Assembly: GCA_937928775.1 (NCBI GenBank)
Contig: CALFVI010000026.1
Location: 1 to 62,251 of the forward strand
Length of the DNA stretch: 62,251 nucleotides
Source of the DNA: an uncultured Elioraea sp.
GTDB lineage: Bacteria; Pseudomonadota; Alphaproteobacteria; Acetobacterales; Acetobacteraceae
Direction of reading: 5' to 3'
This document shows, piece after piece, positions 18,260 to 27,286 of the stretch; position 1 is the first letter of the stretch; each line of letters starts with the position of its first letter. The notes beneath the pieces were generated by a model. That model did not search any database and had not been told where the DNA came from. It was given only the letters and a program-made list of their open reading frames with translations. The position numbers and the translations under genes were made by a program.

Positions 18260-18386
18260 TCGGCCACCGCGCCTCTTCCCTGGCGCCGCGTCGGGCCCCT
18301 AGACTTTGGCAGGCGCGTCAAGGCGAGGCGGCGGCGACGCTTGCTGGCTAACCCCTTCGCCCCCGATCGCGCCGGGGGAGGGCAAG

Positions 18387-19631
18387 ATGATCGAACGCAT
18401 GTTGCGCGATCTCGTCTCAGCAGGCCGGCTCGAACTCCTCTGGCCAGACGGAAGACGGAGCGACTTCGTCGGCCGCGACCCAGGCCCCTCGGTGCGCGTT
18501 CGTGTTCGCGACGCCGCCACGATGCGCCGCATCGCGCTCAATCCTTCCTTGCGCTTCGGCGAGGCGTGGATGGATCGCGCGTTCGAGGTCGAGGAGGGGT
18601 CGATCTACGATCTGCTTGATCTCTTGATGCTCAATCTCGCCCGCGGTGCACGTCCGCCGCTCCTCGCCTGGCTTGATCGGGTGAGGATCTGGTTTCGTCG
18701 CCTGCAGCAGCACAACCCTGTCTGGCGCGCGAAGCGCAACGTCGCCCACCACTACGACCTCTCCGGGCGTCTCTATGCCCTCTTCCTCGACCGCGATCGC
18801 CAGTATTCTTGCGCCTATTTCCGCAGTGGTGACGAGACGCTCGAGCAGGCGCAGGCGGCGAAGAAACGGCACATCGCCGCAAAGCTCGTGTTGCACCGTC
18901 CGGGCCTGCGCGTGCTCGACATCGGGTCGGGCTGGGGCGGGCTCGCGCTCACCCTCGCCACCGACTATGGCGCTGACGTCACCGGCATCACCCTGTCCGA
19001 GGAACAGCATCGCGAGGCGACCGCGCGCGTCGCCGCAGCCGGGCTTGGCGATCGCGTACGCTTTTTCCTGCAGGACTATCGCGAGGTGAGCGGGACCTTC
19101 GACCGCATCGTCTCTGTCGGCATGTTCGAACATGTCGGCGTGCCGCACTATGATTCGTTCTTCCGCCAGGTCGCGCGCTTGCTTGCCCCCGACGGGGTCG
19201 CACTAATCCACGCCATCGGCCGCCCCGAGGGCCCAGGGATCACCAACCCCTGGCTGCGCAAGTACATCTTCCCCGGTGGCTATTCGCCAGCACTCTCGGA
19301 GGTGCTGCCGTCGATCGAACGCTCGGGCTTGCTGCTGACCGACCTCGAAATCCTTCGCCTCCACTACGCCTTTACGCTCAGGCACTGGCGCGAACGGTTC
19401 CTGCGCAATCGCGACGCTATCGCCGCTCTCTACGACGAGCGCTTCTGCCGCATGTGGGAGTTTTACCTCGCCGCCTGCGAACTCGCCTTCCGTCATCAGG
19501 CGCATTTCGTCTGGCAGGCGCAGCTCGCGCACCGGCAGGATGCCGTGCCTCTGACCCGCGATTACATCACGCACGCGCACGAGGGAGCGGCGGCGTGGCA
19601 GGACGTGTCCCCAATATCCACAGGGGTGTGA
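18387..19631 (+). CDS. cfa: Cyclopropane-fatty-acyl-phospholipid synthase family protein
   Basis: The enzyme transfers a methylene from S-adenosylmethionine to double bonds of membrane phospholipid chains. The 414-residue protein has a variable N-domain and a SAM-methyltransferase domain. The latter contains NVAHHYDLSGRLYALFLD, YSCAYF, LDIGSGWGGLALTLA (SAM binding), GITLSEEQ, SVGMFEHVG and KYIFPGGYSP. The start is ATG 18387, preceded by GGGGGAGGG; the longer frame upstream has no family similarity. It sits between rplI and dnaB, which are usually adjacent, so it looks like an insertion in that order. Confidence 0.93.
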   Translation: MIERMLRDLVSAGRLELLWPDGRRSDFVGRDPGPSVRVRVRDAATMRRIALNPSLRFGEAWMDRAFEVEEGSIYDLLDLLMLNLARGARPPLLAWLDRVRIWFRRLQQHNPVWRAKRNVAHHYDLSGRLYALFLDRDRQYSCAYFRSGDETLEQAQAAKKRHIAAKLVLHRPGLRVLDIGSGWGGLALTLATDYGADVTGITLSEEQHREATARVAAAGLGDRVRFFLQDYREVSGTFDRIVSVGMFEHVGVPHYDSFFRQVARLLAPDGVALIHAIGRPEGPGITNPWLRKYIFPGGYSPALSEVLPSIERSGLLLTDLEILRLHYAFTLRHWRERFLRNRDAIAALYDERFCRMWEFYLAACELAFRHQAHFVWQAQLAHRQDAVPLTRDYITHAHEGAAAWQDVSPISTGV

Positions 19632-19702
19632 GCGCGCCCGCCCCTCGCGCAAGGCGCACGCCGCGCTAAGCTTGCGCTACCGTTTTAGGGGACCGAATCC
19701 GC

Positions 19703-21226
19703 ATGCCGCCATCCATCGCGCCGCCGCGCCCGCATGGCCTTGCTGACGATCCGCTTGCCCTCCTGAAGCTGCGCACACCGCCGCAGAACCTTGAAGCAGA
19801 GCAGGCTCTGCTGGGTGCCCTGCTCGTCAACAACAAAGCCTACGAGAGGGTGGCAGACTTCCTTGCCCCGCAGCATTTCGCTGACCCCGTGCACGCGCGT
19901 ATCTTCGAGGCGATCGTGCGCCGGATCGAGCGGGGCCAGCTCGCCGACGCTGTGACTTTGAAGTCTGACCTCGAGCACGAGGGGCTGCTCGAGGAAGTGG
20001 GCGGCACGGCCTATCTCGCGCAACTTGTTTCCGCGACCGTCGGCGTGATCAACGCCGGTGACTATGGGCGAGCGATCCACGACGCCTATCTTCGCCGCCA
20101 GCTGATCGACCTCGGCGAAGAGATCGTCAATCGCGCTTTCGGTGACTCTGAGGGCCTCGACGCGGCGGCGCAGATCGAGGCCGCCGAGCAGGCGCTGTTC
20201 GAGATCGCGACCGAAGGTGTCGCCGATCGCAGCTTCATCCCGTTTGACCTTGCGCTGTCCCGCGCGATCGACGCCGCCGAACGCGCCTTCCGCTCGCCTG
20301 GCGGCGTATCAGGCCTCGCCACCGGTTTTCGCGACCTCGACCAGAAGATGGGCGGGCTGCATGCCTCGGACCTGATCGTCCTCGCTGGCCGGCCGGGCAT
20401 GGGCAAAACGGCCTTCGCCACTTGCCTCGCCTTCAACGCCGCGCGCGTGGTGGCAGAGGAAGCGGCGCGCGCGGGCGCGAAGCGCGCACCGGCAATCGCT
20501 CTGTTTTCGCTCGAGATGAGCGCGGAGCAGCTCGCCACCCGTCTGCTCGCCGAACAGGCCCGCGTGAGTTCCGACCGCATTCGCCGCGGCGATATGCGAG
20601 CGGAGGATTTCGACCGCTTCGTCGAGGCCTCTCGCCGCATCGCCGCTCTGCCGATTCAGATCGACGACACACCCGCGCTGTCCATCTCCGCTCTGCGCAC
20701 GCGCTGTCGGCGACTTAAGCGCACGCAGGGGCTCGCCCTCGTCGTTGTCGACTACCTGCAATTGCTCCGTCCGGCACCAGGGTCGCGGCCGGAGAATCGG
20801 GTGCTGGAGATCAGTCAGATCACGCAAGGGCTGAAGGCGATCGCGAAGGAGCTCCACGTGCCGGTTCTGGCCTTGTCTCAGCTCTCGCGCGCGGTGGAGA
20901 ACCGCGAGGACAAGCGGCCACAACTCGCCGATCTGCGCGAGTCGGGCACCATCGAGCAGGATGCAGACGTGGTGATGTTTCTTTACCGTGACGAATACTA
21001 TCTCGGCGCGCGCGAGCCGAAGCTGATGAACTTCGATAACCAAGCGAAGTTCGAAGAGGCACATGCGAAGTGGCTGTCCGACATGGAGCGCGTGCACAAT
21101 GTCGCCGAGCTCATCCTCGCCAAGCAGCGTCACGGACCGACCGGCAAGATCGAGCTGTTTTTCGAGGCCGAGTTCACCCGTTTTGCCGATCTGGACCGCC
21201 AGCACCGTGACCTTGACACCGGTTGA
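19703..21226 (+). CDS. dnaB: Replicative DNA helicase
   Basis: DnaB is the hexameric 5'-3' helicase at the replication fork. The 507-residue protein has the N-terminal primase-interacting domain (NLEAEQALLGALLVNNKAYE), a linker, and a RecA-type ATPase with Walker A in LAGRPGMGKTAFA. LFSLEMSAEQLATR, the Walker B region VVVDYLQLL, and LSQLSRAVENREDKRP follow. It has no intein and a normal length. The last 20 bases overlap the start of alr. Confidence 0.98.
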   Translation: MPPSIAPPRPHGLADDPLALLKLRTPPQNLEAEQALLGALLVNNKAYERVADFLAPQHFADPVHARIFEAIVRRIERGQLADAVTLKSDLEHEGLLEEVGGTAYLAQLVSATVGVINAGDYGRAIHDAYLRRQLIDLGEEIVNRAFGDSEGLDAAAQIEAAEQALFEIATEGVADRSFIPFDLALSRAIDAAERAFRSPGGVSGLATGFRDLDQKMGGLHASDLIVLAGRPGMGKTAFATCLAFNAARVVAEEAARAGAKRAPAIALFSLEMSAEQLATRLLAEQARVSSDRIRRGDMRAEDFDRFVEASRRIAALPIQIDDTPALSISALRTRCRRLKRTQGLALVVVDYLQLLRPAPGSRPENRVLEISQITQGLKAIAKELHVPVLALSQLSRAVENREDKRPQLADLRESGTIEQDADVVMFLYRDEYYLGAREPKLMNFDNQAKFEEAHAKWLSDMERVHNVAELILAKQRHGPTGKIELFFEAEFTRFADLDRQHRDLDTG

Positions 21227-22319
21227 GGCGGCCCCCGCCTCGCGACTAATCGTCGATCTCGATGCGGTGGCTGCCAACTGGCGTCACCTCAACGCGCTCG
21301 CGGCACCAGGCCGGGCGGCGGCCGTGGTTAAAGCGAATGCGTACGGTCTTGGTGCCGTGCCGGTGGTGCGGCGGCTGCTGCGCGAAAGTGTGCGCCATTT
21401 CTTCGTTGCGCGCCTAGAGGAGGCACTCGCCTTGCGCCCCGAGGTTCCGCCAGAGGTGATGATCGCTGTCCTGAACAGCCTCTGCCCGGGCGAGGAGACG
21501 GTGGCGGCGGAAGCTGGGCTCGTTCCGGTCCTGAATGATCTGGGTGCGATCGAACGCTGGTGCGCAGTTGCACGCGCGCGCGGCGAGCGGTTGCCTGCCA
21601 TACTCCAGCTCGACACGGGCATGAACCGGCTCGGTCTCGGCTATCGGGAAATCGAACATGTGGCGCAAGACGCCACACCGCTTGAGGCGATCGACCTCCG
21701 CTTCGTGATGACCCACTTGGTGTCGGCGGAATCGGCAGACGATCCGCGCAATGCGGAGCAGGTCAGGCTATTCCACGCGCGACGTGGTCTGCTTCCGCCG
21801 ATCCCGACCTCGATCGCCAACTCGTCAGGGATCTTTCTCGGCTCCCTCGCCGCCTCCGATCTCGCCCGCCCTGGAGCCGCGCTCTATGGCCTCAATCCGA
21901 CACCGGGGCGGCCGAATCCGATGCGGCCCGTGGTTACCGTCGAGGCGCGCATCCTGCAGCTGCGCGACATCGAAGCTGGCGAGACGGTCGGCTATAATGC
22001 AACGTGGCGGGCCGAGCGCGCGAGCCGCATCGCTACCGTTGCCGCGGGCTATGCCGACGGCTATCAGCGCGATCTTTCCAACCGAGGCGTCGGCTGGCTC
22101 GCCGGTCGGCGTGTGCAGATCGTGGGCCGGGTTTCGATGGACCTTGTCACTGTCGATGTCACGGATGTGCCGGAGGCTGCGCCTGGTGCCGTCGTGCAAC
22201 TGATCGGACCGGACATTCCGCCTGACGAAGTTGCCGCGGCCGCCGGCACCAACGGCTACGAGATCCTGACCGCGCTCGGCGCTGCGCGGCACCAGCGCGT
22301 TTACCTCGGGGCAGCGTGA
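21207..22319 (+). CDS. alr: Alanine racemase
   Basis: This PLP enzyme supplies D-alanine for peptidoglycan. The 370-residue product has the PLP Lys in AVVKANAYGLGA, LQLDTGMNRLG, IANSSGIFLG, RPGAALYGLNP, VGYNATWRAER and the catalytic region GRVSMDLVTVDVTD. The GTG at 21207 lies inside the end of dnaB (20-base overlap) and gives a normal N-terminus; the longer frame upstream is out-of-frame dnaB. alr directly after dnaB is common in this group. Confidence 0.96.
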   Translation: MTLTPVEAAPASRLIVDLDAVAANWRHLNALAAPGRAAAVVKANAYGLGAVPVVRRLLRESVRHFFVARLEEALALRPEVPPEVMIAVLNSLCPGEETVAAEAGLVPVLNDLGAIERWCAVARARGERLPAILQLDTGMNRLGLGYREIEHVAQDATPLEAIDLRFVMTHLVSAESADDPRNAEQVRLFHARRGLLPPIPTSIANSSGIFLGSLAASDLARPGAALYGLNPTPGRPNPMRPVVTVEARILQLRDIEAGETVGYNATWRAERASRIATVAAGYADGYQRDLSNRGVGWLAGRRVQIVGRVSMDLVTVDVTDVPEAAPGAVVQLIGPDIPPDEVAAAAGTNGYEILTALGAARHQRVYLGAA

Positions 22320-23101
22320 ACGCGCTCCGCGATCTGCTGGCTGCCATCGGCCGCGGCGTGCTCGGCCTTGTTTCCGCGGCAGGGTCGGTGGCCCTCTTCG
22401 CTGCCGTCGCCCTCAGCCATGTCGTTCGTCCGCCCTTCTATCCGCGCCTGCTGGCGCGGCAGATGATGGAGATCGGCTATTTCTCCCTGCCCGTGGTCGC
22501 ACTCACCGCGATCTTCTCCGGCATGGTGCTGGCCCTGCAGTCGTACACGGGCTTCGCGCGCTTCTCAGCCGAAGGCTCGGTTGCCACCGTCGTTGTGCTC
22601 TCCATCACGCGCGAACTGGGCCCTGTGCTGGCCGGGCTGATGGTGGCCGGGCGCATCGGGGCGGCCATTGCTGCTGAACTCGGCACCATGCGCGTGACCG
22701 ACCAGATCGACGCGCTGACGACCCTGTCGACGAACCCAATCAAGTACCTGGTCGTGCCGCGGCTGGTGGCGGCGACGATCGTGCTGCCTCTGCTCGTCAT
22801 CGTCGCCGACATTCTTGGCGTGCTTGGCGGTTTCATCGTCGGCGTGGCGAAACTCGAGTTCAACCCTGCCACCTACATGCAGCGCACCTGGCAGTTCCTA
22901 GAGGTGCAGGACGTCGTCTCCGGGCTCGTCAAGGCGGCGGTGTTCGGCTTCATCATCGCTCTGATGGGCTGCTACCAGGGCTACCATTCGCGCGGCGGCG
23001 CGCAGGGCGTGGGCGCGGCGACGACGAACGCGGTCGTTTCCGCCTCCATCCTCATCCTCACCTTCAACTACGTGATCACCGAACTCTTCTTCGCGCGATG
23101 A
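22316..23101 (+). CDS. mlaE: MlaE-type ABC transporter permease
   Basis: MlaE is the inner-membrane permease of the Mla system, which moves phospholipids between the two membranes. The 261-residue protein has the family core GMVLALQSYTGFARF, then ITRELGPVLAGLMVAGRIGA, AAELGTMRVTDQIDALTTLS, and the late segment GCYQGYHSRGGAQGVGAATT. Five or six membrane segments are visible. The GTG start overlaps the alr stop and its own stop overlaps mlaF (ATGA). The substrate-binding MlaD is not in this window. Confidence 0.95.
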   Translation: MNALRDLLAAIGRGVLGLVSAAGSVALFAAVALSHVVRPPFYPRLLARQMMEIGYFSLPVVALTAIFSGMVLALQSYTGFARFSAEGSVATVVVLSITRELGPVLAGLMVAGRIGAAIAAELGTMRVTDQIDALTTLSTNPIKYLVVPRLVAATIVLPLLVIVADILGVLGGFIVGVAKLEFNPATYMQRTWQFLEVQDVVSGLVKAAVFGFIIALMGCYQGYHSRGGAQGVGAATTNAVVSASILILTFNYVITELFFAR

Positions 23102-23874
23102 CCGAAGCCCCCCCGAAGATCCGTATCCGCGGTCTGAGCAAGACGTTCGGCACGAAAATAGTGCTCGATTCGCTCGATCTCGACGTGCCGGCGGGCAGGG
23201 GCTTCGTCGTCATCGGCGGCTCCGGGTCGGGCAAGTCGGTGCTGATCAAGTGCATCCTCGGCTTGATCGAGCCCGATGCGGGGACGATTGAAATCGATGG
23301 CCGGAACGTTCTTTCTATGCATCGTTCTGAACGGGAGGCGGTAAACAGACGGATTGGCATGCTGTTCCAGCAAGGCGCCCTGTTCGACAGCCTGCCGGTG
23401 TGGGAGAATGTCGCCTTCGGCTTGCTGGCGCGCCGGATGATGCGCCGGGCCGAGGCCAAACCCCGCGCGATTGAGATCCTGGCCCAAGTCGGACTCGGTC
23501 CCGATGTCGCTGATCTTTACCCGTCCGAACTGTCGGGAGGCATGCAGAAGCGGGTGGCGCTGGCCCGCGCCATCGCCGCCCAGCCGGACCTGATCTTCTT
23601 CGACGAGCCCACGACGGGGCTTGATCCGATCATGGGCGCGATCATCGACGCGTTGATCGTGGAGCAGGTGGAACGGCTCGGTGCCACGGCCTTCTCGATC
23701 ACCCACGACATGGCCTCAGCGCAGCGGATCGGCAACGAGATCGCGATGATCCACAAGGGGAAGATCATCTGGCAGGGCCCTGCGGAGCGGATCTACGACA
23801 GCGGCAACCCTTATGTTGATCAGTTCGTGCGCGGAAGGAGTACAGGTCCGATCACCATGGAGGTGCGGGGCTGA
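23098..23874 (+). CDS. mlaF: MlaF-type ABC transporter ATP-binding protein
   Basis: This is the ATPase partner of MlaE for phospholipid transport. The 258-residue protein has Walker A in IGGSGSGKSVLIK, the Q-loop in GMLFQQGALFDSLPVWENV (the FDSL pattern is typical of MlaF), the signature ELSGGMQKRVALARAI, Walker B LIFFDEPTTGLDP, and the switch His in SITHDM. It ends 16 bases before the convergent stress-protein gene, closing the run that starts at rpsF. Confidence 0.95.
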   Translation: MTEAPPKIRIRGLSKTFGTKIVLDSLDLDVPAGRGFVVIGGSGSGKSVLIKCILGLIEPDAGTIEIDGRNVLSMHRSEREAVNRRIGMLFQQGALFDSLPVWENVAFGLLARRMMRRAEAKPRAIEILAQVGLGPDVADLYPSELSGGMQKRVALARAIAAQPDLIFFDEPTTGLDPIMGAIIDALIVEQVERLGATAFSITHDMASAQRIGNEIAMIHKGKIIWQGPAERIYDSGNPYVDQFVRGRSTGPITMEVRG

Positions 23875-23889
23875 CGGCGGCACTCGCCC

Positions 23890-24393
23890 TCAGGTGACAG
23901 TGTCCAATTCCTGGTCGCCGAGGCTTCCCGGCACGATGACGAGCGGGGTGCGCAGAAGGCGGTTGTAGCGGCCGGTCAACGCCGTGATCAGGGGCCCTGG
24001 CCCCTCCGACGAGGTGGAGGAGGCAAGCACAAGCACGCTGATCGCAGGTTCCTCCGCCAGAAGCTTCAGCAGCTCGTCGCGTGCTTCTCCCTCGCGCACA
24101 TAAAGGATCGGAACCGAGCCTGCGATCCGGTTCACCTCGGCGGCGAGGCCCTGCAGCAGCTGTTCGGCCGCGGCCCGCCGTTCCTCGCGCATCATTTCGG
24201 CCACTCCGGCCCATTCGGTCTGCCCCGGCGGTTCGATAACGCGCAACAAAGCGACCCGCCCGCCGCCGCGCGCCGCCGCCAGGGCAGCATAGCGCAAAGC
24301 GACGGTCCGTTCGGGGCTGTCGTCGACGACGACGAGGAACAGTCGTTCCCGCCGCCCTACCTCCTGTCGTTCACGCTCTGTCTGCTCGCTCAT
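23890..24393 (-). CDS. Universal stress protein (UspA) family
   Basis: The 167-residue protein has one Usp-like domain: the opening strand LFLVVVDDSPERTVALRYA, the middle strand GGRVALLRVIEPPG, and the final strand in LRTPLVIVPG. The GxxGxxxxxxxxG(S/T) nucleotide motif is not clearly present, so it may be a non-ATP-binding type. The start is MSEQTERE at 24393, preceded by GGCGGG; the longer frame upstream has no similarity. A Usp gene next to trpS-murJ-glnD-mutS is familiar in Rhodospirillales. Confidence 0.85.
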   Translation of the reverse strand: MSEQTERERQEVGRRERLFLVVVDDSPERTVALRYAALAAARGGGRVALLRVIEPPGQTEWAGVAEMMREERRAAAEQLLQGLAAEVNRIAGSVPILYVREGEARDELLKLLAEEPAISVLVLASSTSSEGPGPLITALTGRYNRLLRTPLVIVPGSLGDQELDTVT

Positions 24394-24413
24394 CCCGCCC
24401 AGCCTACACGGCT

Positions 24414-25136
24414 TCAGCCGCGGCGGAACACCACGCTGCCGACCCAGCCGACCACGGCCGCGACAACCACGGCGGAAAGGCCGTACAGCCAAGGATAGGC
24501 GTGCGCGAACCGCCAGATCTCGGCCGACGTCCCGACCCGGCGAACGGTGAAGGTGAGGTCGCGCGAGGCGACCACACGCCCACCCTGAACCCCGAGCACG
24601 TCCACGAGATAAAGCCCGGGCGGGACGGTCGGTGGCAGGAGGATCCGGGTGGCGAATAGGCGTTCGCCGGTCACACTCACCCCGTTCTCCGCCTGACGAT
24701 AGAGGCCGCGCTCGCGCTTCAACGTGATCAGAGCGTTGCGGAAGCCGTCCCCCGCGTCCGGTTCGCTCGCCCGCAGCGGGAGCAGATCAAGGCCGAGGCG
24801 AAGACGCCCTCGTTCCGCCTCCGGCAGGAGTTCGGCGAGCGGGCGGGTCGAGGCGATGGCGTAGTAGCCCGGCGCGGTGTCGAAGCGCGCCGACGCCCCG
24901 TTCAGCCAGATGCCCGCAACGCGCGTGCGCTGCCGAACGACAACCGGCGTCTGCGGCCCGCGCACGGCGACCACAATGTCGGCCGGAATCGAGTCCTTCG
25001 CCCCGTAGACGATCAGCTCCGCCCCGGTGAAGCCGGTGCTGACAGCGATTTCCCGCTGCGACAGCTCGGCAACCAGGGCGCGCGCGGGACAAGCCCCGAG
25101 CAGCAGGCCGAGAAGGGCGAGCACGACCCGCGTCAT
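24414..25136 (-). CDS. TIGR02186 family membrane-anchored periplasmic protein
   Basis: The 240-residue protein has a signal peptide (MTRVVLALLGLLLGACPARA), a beta-rich periplasmic region beginning LSQREIAVSTGFTGAELIVYG, and one C-terminal helix (LYGLSAVVVAAVVGWVGSVV) followed by FRRG. This layout and its place beside a TauE-type permease match TIGR02186, a family of unknown function that I recall from alphaproteobacteria. Its ATG overlaps the permease stop (ATGA), so the two are translated together. Confidence 0.75.
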   Translation of the reverse strand: MTRVVLALLGLLLGACPARALVAELSQREIAVSTGFTGAELIVYGAKDSIPADIVVAVRGPQTPVVVRQRTRVAGIWLNGASARFDTAPGYYAIASTRPLAELLPEAERGRLRLGLDLLPLRASEPDAGDGFRNALITLKRERGLYRQAENGVSVTGERLFATRILLPPTVPPGLYLVDVLGVQGGRVVASRDLTFTVRRVGTSAEIWRFAHAYPWLYGLSAVVVAAVVGWVGSVVFRRG

Positions 25137-26041
25137 CGGATCGGTTCCAGCACGAACATCGCCTCCGGCGTGCGCACCAGCGTATAGCCGAGGCCGAGCG
25201 CGACCGCGAGCACGAGAAGGCCAAGGAGCCCCCTCGTCTCCTCGCCGCGCAGGCGCGATCCCATCGCCGCGCCGAACTGCGCCCCCGCCACCGCACCCAC
25301 CATCAGCAACAAAGACAGGATGACGTCGACCGACTGCGTGCTGACCGACTGCAGCACGGTAACAGCCGCCGTGACGAACACGACTTGGAAGAGGGAGGTG
25401 CCAATGACCACGCCCGTCGGCATCCCGAGCAGGTAGATCATGGCGGGGACGAGGATGAACCCGCCACCCACCCCCATGATGGCGGAGAGGAAGCCGATGC
25501 CGAAACCAATAGCGACGGGTGGGACGACGCTGATGTAGAGACGGCTCTTGCGGAAGCGCATCTTTATCGGCAGGCCGTGCATCCAGAAATGCTCGTGCAG
25601 ACGGCGGGGAATTTTGCGCCGGCGCCGCAGCCAGGCGCGCACGCTCTCCGCCGCCATCAGTGCTCCGACAATGCCCAGCACGACGACGTAGAAGACGGCG
25701 ACCACGAGGTCGAGTTGGCCGACGCGCCGGACCAGGGCAAACAGCTCTACGCCAAACGCCGAACCGGCAAGGCCGGCCAGCGTGAGCACCATGCCCATCC
25801 TGCCGTCCACGTTTCCCCGCCGCCAATGCGCGATCAGGCCCGAAATCGAGGCCCCCATGGTCTGGTTCGCCGAGGTGGCGACGGCAACCGCCGAAGGCAG
25901 GCCGATGAAGATGAGCAGCGGCGTCATCAAGAAGCCACCGCCCACCCCGAACAGGCCGGACAGCAGGCCGACCGCGAACCCGATGCCGACGATCAGCAGA
26001 CCGTCGACCGACATCTCGGCAATGGGCAGATAGACCTGCAT
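25133..26041 (-). CDS. TauE/SafE family sulfite/organosulfur exporter-like permease
   Basis: The 302-residue membrane protein has the two repeated signature segments of the family: GFAVGLLSGLFGVGGGFLMT near the N-terminus and GFLSAIMGVGGGFILVPAM in the second half, with about eight membrane helices. Members export sulfite or sulfonates in known cases; the substrate here cannot be told. It is the first gene of a pair with the TIGR02186 protein, which suggests a periplasmic partner. Confidence 0.88.
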   Translation of the reverse strand: MQVYLPIAEMSVDGLLIVGIGFAVGLLSGLFGVGGGFLMTPLLIFIGLPSAVAVATSANQTMGASISGLIAHWRRGNVDGRMGMVLTLAGLAGSAFGVELFALVRRVGQLDLVVAVFYVVVLGIVGALMAAESVRAWLRRRRKIPRRLHEHFWMHGLPIKMRFRKSRLYISVVPPVAIGFGIGFLSAIMGVGGGFILVPAMIYLLGMPTGVVIGTSLFQVVFVTAAVTVLQSVSTQSVDVILSLLLMVGAVAGAQFGAAMGSRLRGEETRGLLGLLVLAVALGLGYTLVRTPEAMFVLEPIR

Positions 26042-26201
26042 CGACCCCGACCCCTGCCCGGCTGCGTCCCTCTGCGATCGCGGAGGCGACGCAACACCTT
26101 AATCGGGGCAACACCAAGGAGAGGTTGACGCCGATCGCACTGTTGCGATGCGCAGGCTGCACAGCTGGGCCGCCGTGCCGTCGACCCGCCGCGACAGTGT
26201 C

Positions 26202-27221
26202 TCAGAGGCGGACGAAGCCGACCGTCTCCTTGACCTCAGCGAGCGTCGGCGCGGCCAGGGCCGCCGCACGCTCAGCGCCGCGCCTAAGCACCGCCTCGAT
26301 CGCGCCCCGGTCAGCGAGCAGCCGGCGCATCTCGGCCGCGATCGGGCTCAGGGTGGCCACCAGCAGGTCGGTCAGCGCCGCCTTGAAGGCGGAGAAGGGC
26401 TTACCACCGTGTTGGGCCAACACCGCCTGGTGGTCGAGGTCGGCGAGCGCCGCGTAAATGCCGACCAGGTTGCGCGCTTCGGGCCTAGCCTCGAGTGCCG
26501 CGACGTCGTGCGGCAATGGCTCGGGGTCGGTCTTGGCGCGGCGGATCTTCAGCGCGATCGCATCCGCATCGTCGGTGAGGTTGATGCGCGACTGATCGGA
26601 CGCATCCGACTTGCTCATCTTCTTCGTCCCGTCGCGCAGGCTCATCACGCGCGCAGCCGGGCCGAGGATCAGCGGCTCGATCTGCGGAAACACCGCGCGG
26701 CCGTAGTCGTGGTTGAACTTCTGCGCGATGTCGTTGGCAAGTTCCAGGTGCTGCTTCTGGTCCTCGCCCACGGGAACGCGCGTTGCCTTGTAGAGCAGGA
26801 TGTCGGCCGCCATCAGATTCGGATAGGCATAAAGGCCGACGGAGGCTTTCTCGCGGTCCTTGCCTGCCTTCTCCTTGAACTGCGTCATGCGGTTCAGCCA
26901 GCCGATGCGGGCGACGCAGTTGAAGATCCAGGCGAGCTCGGCATGCGCCGGCACGGCGGACTGGTGGAAGACGACCTGTTTCTCCGCATCGATGCCGCAA
27001 GCGATCAGCGCGGCGGCGACCTCAAGGGTGGCGCGGCGAAGCTCGGCCGGCTCCTGCCACACGGTGATCGCATGCAAGTCGACAACGCAGAACAGGCACT
27101 CGTGGTCGTGCTGCAGGCGCACCCAGTTTCGGATGGCGCCGAGATAGTTGCCCAAGTGCAGGTTTCCGGTCGGCTGCACGCCGGAGAAGATGCGCGCGAG
27201 CGGCTTGGTGTCGCTGATCAC
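26202..27221 (-). CDS. trpS: Tryptophanyl-tRNA synthetase
   Basis: TrpS charges tRNA-Trp. The 339-residue class I synthetase has [20 protein letters not shown], which contains the HIGH-type motif as NLHLGN, then [20 protein letters not shown] and [12 protein letters not shown]. The KMSKS loop is in [15 protein letters not shown]. The start appears to be GTG 27221, since no ATG precedes the conserved region in frame before the upstream gene. It is the last gene of mutS-glnD-murJ-trpS. Confidence 0.97.
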   Translation of the reverse strand: MISDTKPLARIFSGVQPTGNLHLGNYLGAIRNWVRLQHDHECLFCVVDLHAITVWQEPAELRRATLEVAAALIACGIDAEKQVVFHQSAVPAHAELAWIFNCVARIGWLNRMTQFKEKAGKDREKASVGLYAYPNLMAADILLYKATRVPVGEDQKQHLELANDIAQKFNHDYGRAVFPQIEPLILGPAARVMSLRDGTKKMSKSDASDQSRINLTDDADAIALKIRRAKTDPEPLPHDVAALEARPEARNLVGIYAALADLDHQAVLAQHGGKPFSAFKAALTDLLVATLSPIAAEMRRLLADRGAIEAVLRRGAERAAALAAPTLAEVKETVGFVRL

Positions 27222-27286
27222 GTCGCTTGGTCCGTCCTGATGGAGGGGATGGCTCGCACGCCTGATCGGCCCGAGAGGTCGCGCGG

